From NCBI RefSeq assembly GCF_932526225.1, contig NC_064036.1:9679519-9743518 (forward strand): a stretch of DNA of 64,000 nucleotides, written 5' to 3'. The translations under genes and the position numbers were made by a program. The notes under the pieces are model-generated. The model saw only the letters and a list, made by a program, of their open reading frames with translations. It ran no database searches and was not told the origin of the DNA. This DNA comes from Nematostella vectensis. Lineage: Eukaryota > Cnidaria > Anthozoa > Actiniaria > Edwardsiidae. Below are positions 37,801-51,500 of the stretch, piece by piece; positions within the stretch are counted from its first letter, which is position 1; each line of letters begins with the position of its first letter.

Positions 37801-40800
37801 TCCAGCGTAATTGCGGCCCGGGGGGGTGCCATGCCGTGGGGGCCCATGTCGACCTGATAGGGATGCTCGTCGTATTTTTTAAGGGGGCCAAATTTTCAGG
37901 GGGTATCCGAGAAAAAATAGGCTTTTCTTTTAGAATTGGTATTTTTTAGGGCCTCTGGGGTATTTTTTAGGGTAGCAAGTTTTGGTGTGCGGGTATTTTT
38001 TAGGGGTATTTTTCGAATTTAACGACAAGCATCACTATCACTTTTACCCTGAAGAACCCCCCGGGAATTGCAGTCTCTCGTTCGAGGCCGGAAAAGAAAT
38101 GTTCTGAATCCTCGAGTCACGCAACAATGTTGTCACAACCATATGCATCAGTGCAAATTCTCTCTCACTCAAAGACAATTTCCGGTTACTGACCTTATAA
38201 TTAACTTTCCCTTCGCTTGTGACGTCAAAAGAAATGTAACCGCTTGCGCCAGTGATCGTGGGCCTGGCTCCTTCTCGTCCCGCCAAGGCTGCATAGATCG
38301 CTTTAGAAAGAGACCAAAGTTAACGATGAGAATCTCAAACTTATCACTTTTTAGAGAAGATCATCATGACATACATGGGTACAGCAGTGAAGGAGCTTAA
38401 CAGTGTCCCGGGGGTGGGGGTGACGGGGGTGAATGCCCTATCTTTTAGGATATAAAATTGTACTAGCAGCTATCCCTTTAGGGGGGTGGTCAAAATTTTA
38501 CTACTTTCACTATCTCTTAGGGGGGGCCTCACCAGCTAGTGGATCATCACATACTAAATAGCACCTGGACATAAATGTAGTTAGGAAATGTAGTTAGGAT
38601 GTGCTCGATTGTGGCGTCCAAAGTACCGCAGTTCCGGAATAAAGGCTGCTTCGACCACACCCACTGTGCTATCTTTTAGGGGTAAGGATTACTCTTGAAT
38701 ATACCCAAAGTGTCAAGCCTTATGGTAACACTTGATTTCGCTTACGACTCGCCCCCCCCCCCCCCCATCCCCCTCTGTTTGTATGGAGGTCACCCCCACC
38801 CCGGGACAGTGTTATTTTTAAACTTACTATTGCAAGACGACTTGACTACTATGGGGCCACTCATGCCAACTGAATTGCCGCCCGCTGTCACCAGCAAGGT
38901 CACGGTCAGCAATCCTCGCGCCAGCAGCTTGAGATTATGGTCGCTGGGGTTTTCCCACGTGGCCTTTGCTTGGCCGCCATTTTCTTGCAATGACGTCACA
39001 GATACTGTTTGAAAGACCTGAGCAGGGCCATTCACGGTCGTTTTAGTGAACTGAAGTGTTGCACTCACGGCTTTGCTATCTACAAGCATGAAGTAAGAAG
39101 GGTCATCAGATGCAGTTCAGTGGAAAAGTCAGAGGCTACAGAGACCGTACTCTCTCGTACTTTAGCCTAGAATAACGCATGGGCACTTACCCACGTGTGT
39201 AAAAGGGCTGTTGTGTATCTTTATGTGCAGTGTCTTCCCTTTCCGAGAGAGAGTGAACGACGTCAGCGCACCCATGTGAGCATTGCTCTTGTCGTCCGCT
39301 TGCAGAAGGCTTTCGAATGCCTCTGAATTAGGAGAGAACATTCTTTTATTAAAAGAAGTAATCGCATAATAGGTATATTAGTGATAAGATCATTGTTGTG
39401 CTGCTTCTTTGCTTGCTAAATGTTATCGCATTTTTTCAAGGTTGACTCCAGAGATCTAATGGTCTTCGTGACCTACGCCGGCGCGCGCGGTGCAGCGGTA
39501 TACCCTCGTAGGGTAACTTTTTACCTGGGGACATCTCCTGTTTATTATCGTTTATTTAGTTATTGATTATTGTTATTCCCACTTTTGTGTTATTTGTTGT
39601 TGTGCTGCTGCTAAAGCAAGCCCACCTTCTGAGTAATCCTTGTGCGGTTTGACTTCTCCTGTTAGCATTCCAAGGAATCTGCGCCGGAATCTTAGAGTAG
39701 CTGTAACCTTCCCGTCATTCAGATGTGCAATCTGTGTGCTATCCATATTCGACCACAGGAAACATATCTAATGAACAAATTATCAAAACAGTTAGTCGGT
39801 GCTTTTAAAGGAGGCACACATTGCTTTAATTAAGCAGATGCAAGAAGACCAGTGTCCCTCCTTCTCACACCCCCACTTACACGACTCTGTCTTCTAGGTA
39901 AACAAAAGAAACAAAATGAATTTAAAAAAAGCATTGCCGTAGAAAAACACGTGCATATGTAGCACGAGTATCTGAGTTCTTGCACACTATACATTTGATC
40001 GGCTGAGAGCTAGTTTTGACGACATTGCTTATGTAAAACATCATCAGATGATAACTAACCTTTGTTCCGTTCATCGCTCGTCTGTTGACGTTTAACTCTT
40101 GGAGTATGTTTCCCTTTGGGCCGAGTAGCGTCAACAGTTTTGGCTTTTGATCCCTGAAAACAGGAAGGTATATTTGATGATGACATAACATGGAATGGTG
40201 TATTTCTCTGTGCATATACAAAGTATATAACGAATTCCCTCGTGGGTTCCTGTTTAGGGCTACCACCGCCTTATCTACTCAGAATGCATTGCATTTGTGA
40301 CCATTTAAAACATAATATACTTAGAAACCTTTGATATACAAACAGGGAAGACTTGTGAAGGTTTTTTGTGTGATCTTAGTAATGTAGTAAATGATAACAC
40401 AATGCATTATGGGTAAGGAGGGCTAATCTCTGATCACTGTTTGACCTACCCTTCATAGCGTATCGAGATGTGTAAAGCGGTCTTCACTAGTGTAAAGTGT
40501 GCGCGCGCAATGCCAGCAGGCCGTGCAGACGAGGCCGTTGATCTGCTTTCGTGCATCAGTGAGACAAACTCTGAAAATGAGTGAAAAGCAAATATTTATC
40601 TATTTCAACTCTGCAAGTGCGACTAAACGTTTTAAAGGAATTGATAGACCTATAATCTTAATAAAATGAGGAAAATAGAATCATTCAATTATTATCTCAT
40701 CATCAAAATCAATGCATGTTCACAGTCGATGAGAGTGCGTGCTTGTGCCCTGTCAAGCGGTCATAAGAGTTAAGGAGCTCTCATCTACTCTTAACCCCGT

Positions 40801-42588
40801 CCGAAAAATCACCTCAGTTCATCTCTACAAAAAGTACGTGTGTCTTTGATTCATTTGAGGAAGACAGAAAACAGAACGTTGTGATATTGTCACCATCACA
40901 GAAGTAATGCATTGTTGCATTGGCAATGAATTGGCGATGAATAGGACTGAAATTTGAACGCAAAATTTGTTTGGATTTGAACGTAATACAGTCACTCCAT
41001 AATCACGACATTGGGTTGTTTTGACGAAGTATTTTCTACTTCCTTTATATGTTATTTCCTGTTGAATGAGCGGTTGGCTTGGGATAAATAAGAGTGCATA
41101 AATGTTTTTGATGGGAATACTGTCATATCCCATGCACAGATAACCCAAATCGTGTCGGTTTAGCCTGAATATATTGGCAGATATGGTAGTTTTTCAAATC
41201 TGAGCAATTTTCTACTCAAGAATAACAAGTCTAATTATAACACTACAAGGGCGTAGGCGCGCCCTGATGCTCGTCATTATGTTGATTTAAGAGCAAACTA
41301 ATTGTCCGCAGTTTTATTTTTTAGGTTTTCTGTTTTCATTGAGTTATTAGTAGTTTCGCGGGCTCACCTGGTGGGCATGTTGGGCAGCACTGATTGGGTT
41401 TGTATATCGGGTTGGTACATGCTGATCTTGGACAGCGGTGCCTCGTACTTTGACATGCAAGCTTGCCATAACTACCTTGTCTTTTAGAGTCCTACAACAA
41501 GAACAACATTTTGCTTTGAAGATATTTGGGGATTAACAATACCGCAGCGTTCTGCTCGAAATCTGCCGAAAGAATGAATCATACTAGAGAGATTTATCTC
41601 CGGGTTTATCTCCATCCATTCAAGAGTTGCTCTGACCTTTCAGTCCTGGCACTACAGCGCCTTTGGTTTATAGCGACAACCTGGCAAGCGCTAAGTAAAT
41701 ACTTCTCTTAGGCTTGAAGTAGTTTTGATGCAGATAAAACAAAGCCAATCAACTCCTCTCCGTGGGAACCGTAGGATCTTTTTTTTTTCATATATATATA
41801 TTTTTGGCTCACCTAAACGCAGTGATAACGATCCCAATGCGTTCTTCACAAAACACAGGAGAGGAAAGCTAAGCGTAACATTAACCTGCTGACCACTTTT
41901 CCCTAATGCACGAAACGATTTTTCACGAGAGAAGGCGAGCCAAAATCTTTTTTACCTTGATGCATGAGCAGAGGACACAGCGCTGAATACCGAAAGGGTA
42001 CAACTCGGGGTGCCATGTATCTCCTATCTTGTAGTGGCGTAGTCGAAAACTGCACCCTGAAAAATAAAACATTAAGCATCGTTTTCGAATGATCCTTTAA
42101 TTAACGTTTGTGTTTCTAGCAACTTGGGTAGCCTGTTGTGCAATCCTGGATTCCCGCTTCTCGCGGTTAAGTACACAACAAGAGGCATGTGAAGCGAGTG
42201 GAAACTCACGTATGTACGGCTGGATTTAGTCTTGCTATTCATGTATAAAAGCCGTAGAAGAGTTTCTAACAGGTCTAGCCCCATAAGCACATACATTTTT
42301 TAGCAGCTCGACATATTGTCAAAGTGCCTAGCTTAAAGGAGCTATTCTTTTTTTTTATCATTAACTGCTTAGCAAGCGACATCATCTTAGGGAGAACATG
42401 AGAACATTCGCTAAGGAGGTTTTGCTTCAAACATGCAGGAATTCAGCGATTCTGCGTATTTTCTAGTGGATCCACTCACCATCTTTGCGAGACCCTTGCG
42501 ATTTGAACTCGATTCCGATAGGTCGCAAGACGAATCTTGTGTAGATACAAGAAGGGAGTGTGACGAAAACAAAGAATTTGGCCAACAT
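31890..42588 (-). CDS. CHRD: Chordin, secreted BMP antagonist
   Basis: Nineteen minus-strand exons: 42480-42588, 41956-42056, 41368-41491, 40450-40570, 40060-40153, 39626-39767, 39191-39322, 38828-39079, 38194-38288, 37545-37661, 37223-37379, 35991-36232, 35125-35397, 34706-34802, 34351-34511, 33885-33987, 32847-32885, 32632-32729 and 31890-32000. They sum to 2568 bases with every phase matched, 855 residues (human about 955). Chordin binds BMPs outside the cell and sets their gradient. Order: signal peptide (MLAKFFVFVTL), VWC1 (about 37-111), CHRD repeats (about 112-605, including GLAWFSLDRQCNLYYHLLL and ARAHFTLVKTALHISIRYEG), then three VWC domains (about 618-685, 700-773 and 787-852) with the CxxC and CCxxC patterns. 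VWC domains are split by an intron between CxC-type and CC halves. In cnidarians chordin acts in the directive axis (established). The terminal exon is slightly uncertain: a GTGAGT follows CSG, but reading on gives a stop after four residues and a nearby poly(A) signal. Confidence 0.96.
32390..32650. repeat. 61-71-bp minisatellite derived from a chordin exon end
   Basis: Four copies of a unit containing GGCATTGACnCGTGCCAAGC. The copy at 32632 is the true 3' end of chordin exon 18 with its donor. The other three lie downstream in the intron and have lost the GTAAG donor, reading AATTTGGG or AAGTTGGG instead. Confidence 0.85.
34906..34972. repeat. Hairpin in chordin intron 13
   Basis: Arms CTAAACTAGGAGACA and TGTCTCCTAGTTTAG are perfect inverted copies with a loop of about 25 bases; flanking GCCT and AGGC extend the stem. 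Confidence 0.75.
35718..35883. repeat. 18-bp minisatellite in chordin intron 12
   Basis: About nine copies of GGATCAATGGTTAGTAAG, with CACTGG replacing CAATGG in some units. A minus-strand frame across it is an artefact of the 18-base period. Confidence 0.96.
36480..36850. repeat. Tandem ~65-bp repeat built on the G-run module
   Basis: Five to six units, each with CTGGGTACGCGCCTG, then GGGGTGCTACCGTGCGCACC and a C-run. On the minus strand each unit contains the module described at 24801. It lies in chordin intron 11. Confidence 0.85.
36926..37207. repeat. Dispersed repeat copy 1, in chordin intron 11
   Basis: About 280 bases match 44664-44914 at high identity, with a small indel near 37030-37050. 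It ends only about 15 bases from the splice donor of chordin exon 11. No coding capacity was recognised. Confidence 0.9.
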
Positions 42589-42673
42589 GTTGTTAGGCGC
42601 TTTCAGACTTTGACGAGAGTGAATGTCTCTTCTGGACGACGTTCGCCTATTGATAAGCGCGGGGAGGTTTGCG

Positions 42674-42706
42674 CTATATAAGGAGGTGTATATTGTTTGT
42701 TATTGG
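42674..42706 (-). promoter_or_regulatory. CHRD: Putative chordin core promoter (TATA and CCAAT)
   Basis: TTATATAG on the minus strand at 42674-42681 lies 86 bases upstream of the chordin ATG. A minus-strand CCAAT is at 42702-42706. Spacing would place transcription start near 42645. Motif evidence only. Confidence 0.45.
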
Positions 42707-44150
42707 CTATCTCCAAACAGGACCCCCCTCTGCGTTGCCCATTCTTCGCAATCTAGATTAGCCAATGAGTGGTTCTGCGCCTGTCCGAAGATCCGACCAT
42801 CTCATAGCCTCCCTTCCAATTCCTGAAATCCCGAGAATTGCCAACGTATGATTTCTGACAGTTTCTAGAACCATTTCGTTACTGGCTGATCAAATAGAAA
42901 GTCTGAAGTTGGCTAATTAGATTAATTAATTCGAGTACAGCTCGAGATGCAATTAAATGTATTGTCTTCAAGTGTAATCGTTCTCGCTCTTATGGATTTC
43001 AATGACTCCTAGAAGTTCTTGTAAAGAGATAATAACTGCTGACAAAAGCTTGTTTAAACATCGCTGTTCTTATGTAAAGAAACAAAAGCTTGGTGGGGGG
43101 CTGAAAAAGAAGGTTCCTCCTATGCGTCATCACCCGTTTAGCGTGAAGCGGTCGTCACTTGCACTCTCTTTGTTTTCAAAGAGTTAAGAGCTGTACATCA
43201 ATTTGTTTCAAGACTCCTAGTGTGCGGCGCACTAGTTTGGTGTGCGTTGTCTCAAAGTATATTTGTTGACCATTTGATGTATATCTAAATTGCGTTGTGC
43301 GTTTAAATACGTGTTTGTTGAAATATTATTTGTATTCTGGTTTTAGTACCGTTATGACAAGTTTTAAGGAGAGCTTTATTTATAGGATTGTGTTTATATC
43401 GCTGCCATTTCATATCCTGCTAATACCCCGTGTGAGGTAAATATTAGCTAATTTGACATTGATTCCTTTTGTCAAATCTAACGAGTTTGTTTGGGTTGCA
43501 ATTACACGGGTACGACTTCAATGGGTACGTCCCAGAGGGATTTGTATGTGACCGTTTTTTTTCCGGAAACCAAATCCTAGCAAAGCAGAATATCAAAGTC
43601 CAGCTTAGTCCATGTCTTAATTTAGAACATCTTTAGCATAGTTTCATAAGTTGGTTCTATCGTGCTTGCTGACCAAAGACCTCAAAACTTTAAAATACGT
43701 GTCCTGATCCTGTCCCTGATTGGCGTCTCGCGGTCTGGCTTTGCTATTGTTTTGAGACCGACTGTTTTTTCTTTATGTGTTGAAACCGCAGGGTTCGGTC
43801 TGCTTGAGATAAGGATTGTTAGCGCGAGGGTTAAGTAGCCAGCCTTTTGAAATTCAACGTAAATATGGCGGGCTTTCGTCGAGTTTTGGAGGAAATTTCG
43901 GAGGAAATCGATGTTCATGAAAAACATATTTATCTTAAAAAATAGTAAAAGAACACAGCTTAAAATATCATGTTTTAGTCTTTCTTTTTTCTTGTTTCCG
44001 GATTTCCAAATAGAAAAGTCATATAGCGAGTTTGAAGCCCACCAAAAGAGTGGCGTGTTTCTATCAATAGGAAAGGCTGGGGACTCGATCTTGTCGATCG
44101 ACCAACTTCAATCACGAAACCACATCAACGAGGTCAAAACAAAAAAAAAC

Positions 44151-44449
44151 TTTGAAAACACACCATGACTTTCTATTGAACGGAGACTCATCTCCTCATT
44201 TTGCATTTGGAGCATTTTCACACCGTCAACTGGCGAATTTCAACGTGCAGCGCGCTTCAATCTGTTCCACGCGAGTATCCGAACATGGGCTGTTGCTCCG
44301 ATCTCAAAATTCGGAAACCCGCTGACCATGTTCGATGTGCAGATCTACGAAAAACCAATCAAAACCAAAACACTTTTGAAAACACACCATGACTTTCAAT
44401 TGAGACTCATCTCCTCATTTTGCATTTGGTGCATGTTCACACCGTCAAC
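44151..44449. repeat. Direct duplication, 80-bp copies 224 bp apart
   Basis: Bases 44151-44230 recur at 44375-44449, sharing TTTGAAAACACACCATGACT and ending CACCGTCAAC. A small deletion is present in the second copy. Confidence 0.85.
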
Positions 44450-44663
44450 GGGGTACACAGGGTGCCCGCTCAGGGTGGGTGGGTGCGTAATGACAAAGAA
44501 CAAAAACAATTCATACACGATGAAAAGCCTGGAAAAAAATGCATGCATTCCAGACCAGACAGAAAGAAAAATGCGTACAACAATTAAAGAAACATGCACT
44601 TCACTTATCTTACGGTCCGTCCCTTATCGAAGGGCCGTCGTAAAACTATCTATTTTTCATATG

Positions 44664-44914
44664 CATATCAATATTTGGGTGACCTTCAAACCCGCTCGGT
44701 CAATCTCTGGGAGGCCTGGGTCTAAGGGCTTTTCAAGATTAGTGAGATGAAAATTTAACCACGAGTCTCAAATTGACAGGAATCAGCATTTTTCACCATA
44801 ATTTCTGGAGATCAGGGAGCGGGAAAACTTTAGCTCTTCTAAATATGGGCATCAATGACCATATAAGGCAATGCAAACGAAAGACACTATCCTTGGGGAA
44901 TATGTTTGATATGG
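44664..44914. repeat. Dispersed repeat copy 2
   Basis: Matches 36926-37207 in the same orientation, from ATATCAATATTTGGGTGACC to ATATGTTTGATATGG. It is shorter by about 30 bases in the middle. Confidence 0.9.
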
Positions 44915-47900
44915 ATATTTATGACTGTGTACCCCCACCCTCAGAAAATCCTGCGTACGCGCCATATTTAAGCGGCATTCTCCAAAACTCGTCGAAACAC
45001 CGTCACCGTGATAGCTAATAACCTTCTAAAAGTGTTTGCGAGTTTTTTACCGGAATATTTTGCTACCATTTTTACAATCAGTTTTAAGTCGTAACAATCC
45101 GTAATTCATAAACATTAATTTAAAGCAGCATATCTATGTTTTTGTCTGTTTAGATATTTTGGCTCACTGATTTTTGCGCGCAAGCCGTATCATTTTTTTT
45201 TCTATTCTAAAAATTTGATATCATTTCCAGCATAGCACTTGCGAATTCCTCGCCAAACCAGTTTAATCTTTGTTTATCAAGGGCAACATATTTAACCGAA
45301 TATAAAGTTTTCTAACATACGGCCCTCGATTACAAAGCACTGTCACTGGGAGTGGTCAGTGCCAGAGGGTTTATTGCGTCCCGAGTCTTTTTGTACACGG
45401 TTCTCTCAGCTCTCTGTGTGCTTTACCGCACTCAAGTTTATCCAATATTTCAATCCATTTTTTCATTTCAACCCTATTTAGAGTGCCCATTTATAACTAT
45501 TGTATGTGTATTGTTTTGTTCCATGTAAACAAAATAAGAATAATTTTGAAACCGGGTACACACAGGCTTACCATTCAGACCCATCGATAACTTAGGCTTC
45601 CTGTTTTTTCATCAATGACTAAAATGCGCACTGCATCCTGGGTAATTCTCGCACAACGAAACTTTTCCAAGACTTCTGCCTTCCATTGCAACAAACATGA
45701 AATGTGCACCATCTCCTAACGTAAGGTAGGATGATAATTTCAAGGCTAGTTTACGTATATCTATCCTAATTTTCCGCATAAGCGAGCTGTATTATCGCTG
45801 GCCGTATGTTCTGGAATGCGTAATCTGGGTAAATGTCATAAAAGCTGATTTGGCATGTCTGGAATGAAGTTTATCATGTCATTGTGGAAAGCTGGGATAA
45901 TTTTGCCCATTTTGTGTAAAAGTGGAAAGACAACAACATTTGTTTGCATGTTCCCATAACCCAGCCACTGCTAATGTTGGGCAATGTTGCTTATGCACCT
46001 ATCAATTTCAATTCAATTCAATTATTTTATTTGGCACCTGTTCATCTTTGATTCACGGGCGTTGCTCCAAATAAGCTTACATTCATATTTTAGAAAAAAA
46101 AAAAATTGGTTTTCAATTTTATTCCTATTTACAATGAATTTTCTATCATCGTACTTCGTAGCGATGTTATTATATAATTCTCATTACAAAGCACTTTCCC
46201 TTATTTTTGTTGCTTCCCAAACAGAGCTATTTCTTTTGCACTCTCCTGTTTCATACTAACCACCTTCAAAAATGTTAAGCCGATAGGGTGGTGGTGGCAG
46301 TGGGGGGGTGGTGGCAGTGGGGCGGTGGCGGTGTCAGGGGGGTGTGGTGGTGGTGTGGCAAGGGGTGGGGGTTTGAACGTTAAACTGGCCCATAGCTAGG
46401 GATTTTGATGTTCATGTTCATCCCAAGCTTGCGAGTGATAGGGTTATTTAACTCCTCTTTTACCTGATCCTGAGTGATCTATTGATATAGTGCCCACTCA
46501 TGTACCCACGGCTTGCATGTTTTGGTTTTGTGTGGTTCACACTGCAGATGCTTGATAAAATTATTTGTTATTCTCATAACATTATAATATTAATTTCTCA
46601 GATATTAGAATCTTTGCAGTCTATCTTCAGTGTATCTCTATGTTTTTAATGCCATACGCCCTTGGCAAAGGGATTTCTGTTCACAATAATGTAGCCTGGG
46701 GTAAAAATATAGATTTGACTCCAAAATTTGGACCAAGGGTACTAAATTTTAATTTAAAAAAAATACTAAAATGTCAAATCCCAATGCCTTTCCACACCTC
46801 CCCCATCCCTACTGGCTTAATATTGATAGGTACATTAGTTTTCAACACCAGTATCATTTTTAAATTTGATGGGTATCCACAATTAATAAAAGTAACCAGT
46901 GGATGTGGAATAAGGGCAATGTCTCTTTTTATACTTTGTTTATTTCATTACAAGCTTTGTCTTGTTTGAAGCCTAACCAGAAGAGGCAGGCAGCCAAATG
47001 GAGTAGCCATTTGCAGTATCTTGTCAATAGTTGTACATTTCAAATGTCATTTTTTTATATTTACTTTTATGGTGGCAATGTATAGATCTATGATATTTTA
47101 TTAAAATATAAAAAAATATAAGAAGGACACTTGCAATCTTAGGGATTTTGTTGTTGTTGGCTGATTCCTCATAGTGTCCTGTTTCAACAGCAGGGGGGGG
47201 GGGGGGGGGGCTCCCAATCGAAGTCAATAGCCAATTTATAAGCTTTTATCCGTCACAATTATCTAAAAAGTGTGTATAACAGTTAGCCAATCAGCTTGCA
47301 AGAATCAAACAGTGAAAGTGACATACTCCTCAAAGTTTCAGTTGTGTCAGAGATGGTACCTTAGCTCAGCCTAACCTAAAAATTAATTCACAAAATGACC
47401 CTGGTCCTCTCATTGAGAATGCACATTATCCAATAAAATAATAGTTTTTTGGATAATAGAAATAGAGATTTCCACCTTATTTTAATTTCAATGGCATATT
47501 TGTTGGTATGGAGAGTAAGAATATATTTTGTGCTCCTACATAGACATTATATATTTGCCATGAGATAGATGAAGAAATTAAACATATGCAAATTATTTTA
47601 TTTCAAGAACAGCATCGTCTTTTAACAGGAACTTCAATTCAATATATAATATCATTAAATAATACGTATACTGGCTTTCTTTGCCTCATAAATAAATAAC
47701 CTTGCTCATTTATAAATTACGTAGCATGCCAAATTATCATTGAAACTCAGAAACTTTAGCAAAAATGGACAGGTAATGAGGTAAGGCATTTGATTGGATT
47801 AAAAACTCATTTTGCATTGTTGCTGGATAATAATAGTGTCCTGGTATAATTTATGAATGGATGAATCAATCAGTCTTTACAGAGGCTGGCAATGTATGTA

Positions 47901-48516
47901 CAATTTGAATGTAACTTGAGGCATTCTAAAGAAATTTTGCTATTATCGTCCAAATAAACTAAATAACTTAATAATATTAATAAAAGGGAAAATAATTGTC
48001 ATTTTTCTAAATGTTTGCTTTCTGACTTTGTCAGTTTTCTGGAATGTGTATCCACAAATAAATGCACTATATATAAACATTGCAATTTGAAACACTGCTA
48101 AAATTTCAAGAGTATTCTCAGGAGAGACGTCTTTTCTGAGCCAGAAAGTTGCATTTATGAATCATACAAATAAAAGCTCTAAGAAATAAATTTGTTCACC
48201 TGATCAATTTCTGTAGACATATAAATCCATTAATCAAGAATAAAATATGGAAAACCCAACTAGGAAAATCAATTTGTGGGATTATTTCCTGTTCTAGGCC
48301 ACTTGGATGACCAATGTTCGATGCATAAGACTGTCTGCCTGTATCTCAAGACCTGTGCCCCTGTGACGATGGCAAGATGCTTGCGATGTGGTGAGTTTTG
48401 AGCTTCTTGGCGATTGGCTTTTGGAACTTTACCACAGAGCTCATTTTGAGAACGTCAGGCTGAATATCAGCATGTTGACGCCATTTCCATCATTCCCTTG
48501 CTATCATTTCTAGAAA

Positions 48517-51500
48517 TCACCAGCCTTGCTGGTAGAGTAGATATTTCTTCATAGGTACTGGCAAAGGAAGTGTATTTATGTTTGCTTTGGATAAGTTTTC
48601 TTTTCCTATAGACTTTCTGATTGCACGTCTGCAAAGATCTTGTAAAGGTTGTGGTTCAGCTGTGAAAAAAAGGGAATATTTCGTTAATTCTTAGTTAGGC
48701 ATGTATAGGCATGTGTTTAATGAAATGTTTCTTATATGATTTTACTTCATTTTGTGAGTTTGTATGTAGAATATTAAGGAGTTTTTTTTCTGCTATCTGG
48801 CCCAATTCTCTTTAGTAGTAATGTCTTCATTGTTGTTATGTTTTATGCATTCAAGAGGAAGTGTTTTGTCAAACTCTATCAGAAGACTATATATTGTCCT
48901 TTACTGACAGCTGTTTTTATATAGTTCTCAAAACCTACAAAACCCCCCAAAAAAACTCCTAAAAACTACAAAACACAAAAAAATCCTAAAAACATAAGAA
49001 AAATAAACTACAAACACTAGAAGCTTTCGTGATATGATAAGAGATTTGTCTTGACTATTCTTTGATCCTATGAAAGATTCATATAACAATTTGTTCAACA
49101 ATAGATCAAAATAAGGTGCAACTATGCCAGGCTTGTGTTTTGCCTTTGTTGTACAATTGGGCTTTTGTTTGCAAGTTAAGGAAAGCGCCTAGCAACCTCA
49201 TCAGCTGCAGTTAAAAAGCCTTATTGAGCTATTAATATATCATGCTGACAGAGAACACTGTTGAGCTTTGGGACAGATCTGCTTTCTCGTTTCTTTACTG
49301 TGTCTCAGCCAAACTCCCACAAACTTAATCTAATGTGGAAAGCTTCCCAATTAATCGCAAAATGTTTGTTCAAGGGACAATGAAATGGAAGTTTCTGATG
49401 CATCGAATTCTAAAAGTTTACAAACTAAAACTGTTTGTTGAGTTTCTCAAGTAGCATATAATTACACGAACAATAAAATCTTTTGTCAGCACGCCATTCC
49501 CAGTATGTTCTTTCCAGATTCTTTCTAAGAAACTCTTTACTACTTGGAGCACTGCTGTTTGTTTAGCGTTTCTTTGTACTTTTTATTTGCTAAGGTCTTG
49601 AAATTCTTTTCGTGAACTTTTGGTATCCTATACTGAACAGAGTATATTCGGTTTGGAGACGTCCACGTAACAAAAACCAGCACAACAACCATTGTGCTCT
49701 GACCTCCATTCTCAAAGACTTTTTATTTGTTAATTGAGCTTTTGTTAAAACTCTCAAAAGCGTGGGCGACTAAACTTTACTAATCTAAATGATTGTATAG
49801 CTACTGTTGATAGGATAATATGGCCGTCTGTCTGTTTAATTTCCTTTTGAGGTCTCTGGATTATAAGATCACACACTGTGAAAATATTCATTCGACTTTC
49901 TTTTAGAAATTAAAATATTAAAACCCTCTGTTCTCCACGCCATTTCTTAAATTCCATTTTTTTTCTTTTTATAAGTTATGAGAAAACGAGGAATTTTGTT
50001 TCGCTTTTCCAAGCATGTGGTTTTTATCTGTAAGTGTTTGGGGTTCGCTTTCTAGTGCGTTGTGCGTAGCAGAAAGCGCTCTTGCAAGCAACAGGTGGTT
50101 TGTGGCACGAGCCAACGTAACGCCATTCACAAAGAGTCTGTTAGCCATACCATTGTTCTACCAGTTGAATTGAGTACGCGGACTGAACAAAAATAACGCT
50201 AACTTGCGTTGCAAAAAGTAATATTTGTCACAATACAAAATTCGCTTCCCATAAAGACATTTAAGTTTCGAAATACTTGATTTTGTGAATAGGGTCTCAA
50301 AGGAAAGTGATTTTATAAGACTCGCTATATGTGAATAATTCATACTATTGAAAAGTCTAGGAACAATGGATACGAAAGAAAGATGAAAGACTTTGTAGAC
50401 AAAGGACCCAGCTCAGCATATTTTCAACCGGCCTTTTGGTTTCTAGTTACGATAAGTCTCTCATGTCAAAGAAATGTGTTAGTTTTGATTTCGGGAATCA
50501 CAAATACAAGGCTATCTCGTGGCGGGTTGAATGCTTGGGTCATTTCATGAGCTGGTGTGATGTCATACTCATTTTTGGTACCCGTCCACCGAAAATAGCC
50601 GTCACCACTCAACGATGATCTTATAAGAATGTGCAAATTCACTAGGGAAATAAAATAAAACATCTAAACCAAATATGTGTAGTTTGAAATTGGCATTATT
50701 TCGATGTAAATCGTTGTAAAGCAAAAACGTGGCACCCTCCTCAAGGAAATCAAAATCACTTTGGCGCGCGAATTCGCGGTTAGAATTATTAAAAAAACCT
50801 TATTGAGTGCGAAATAACGAACTCTCGGTTCCCATTCAATTCTGAATAAGACGCTAATCTATGTTTGTTGGTTGAAAGATCTCGGTTCTTTTTTAAGGCT
50901 AGTAGAAGTTGAAAGGGCAATTTGTAAACAAAAGCAAAGCCGGTGAGAGAACTAGCTCGTTCGTTTATCATATAATGCGACATTTCCCTTGAGATTTGGG
51001 CCAGAATTGTTGTGAGATTAGAAAACTATTTGGCACATCGGTAAAAATATAGAATACTCACGATCAAGGCCGCCGATGTACCGCATGGCGATCTCGCAGT
51101 GCCCCCAAACAGCTGATACCACAGGGTAAACTGTCTGTCCTTTTAGTCCTCTAAACGCAACACCGAGATATTTCCCTTCTAAAGTCTCAAACGCTAATGT
51201 TCCTTCATCCATGTCGAGAATAACACGAAATCTATCAGGGACCACGAAATTGTGTTCTATGTCGGCATTATGCGCTGGATATTTGACGGTCGAGTTCCCT
51301 TTCTCGTCGTGATAGAGTTTATTCCTTACTATGTCCCAGCCCCATCCATCCTCAGTGTTCCCGACAAGCGAGTGATAGCCGGTACAGTGTAGCGGAGCTT
51401 TGGCAGTTGCCACTCCGACAACAGCATGTGTACCACGCTGCCTGGTAGACCAGTGAATCTCCCACACATGGAACCCACGATTAAAGCCGACTTTAGCTCG

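Larger units (their letters stand above)
42710..48516. other. Intergenic upstream of chordin, downstream of SPSB
   Basis: No gene recognised on either strand. Contents seen: a local duplication (44151-44230 and 44375-44449), a copy of the chordin-intron repeat (44664-44914), a reverse copy of the G-run module (44947-44963), a G/T-rich simple sequence near 46285-46370 and a G-run near 47190. The SPSB 3' UTR probably occupies the right end. Chordin control elements could lie here. Confidence 0.5.

Noticed and set aside
38044-38193. Extension of chordin exon 9 to the stop at 38044
   Set aside because: A GTCAGT donor at 38192-38193 joins in phase to exon 10 and restores the CHRD pattern (NYK followed by VILSGL); the extension does not.
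46640-46969. 109-residue plus-strand frame
   Set aside because: AT-rich, no domain, chance-length frame in an intergenic region.
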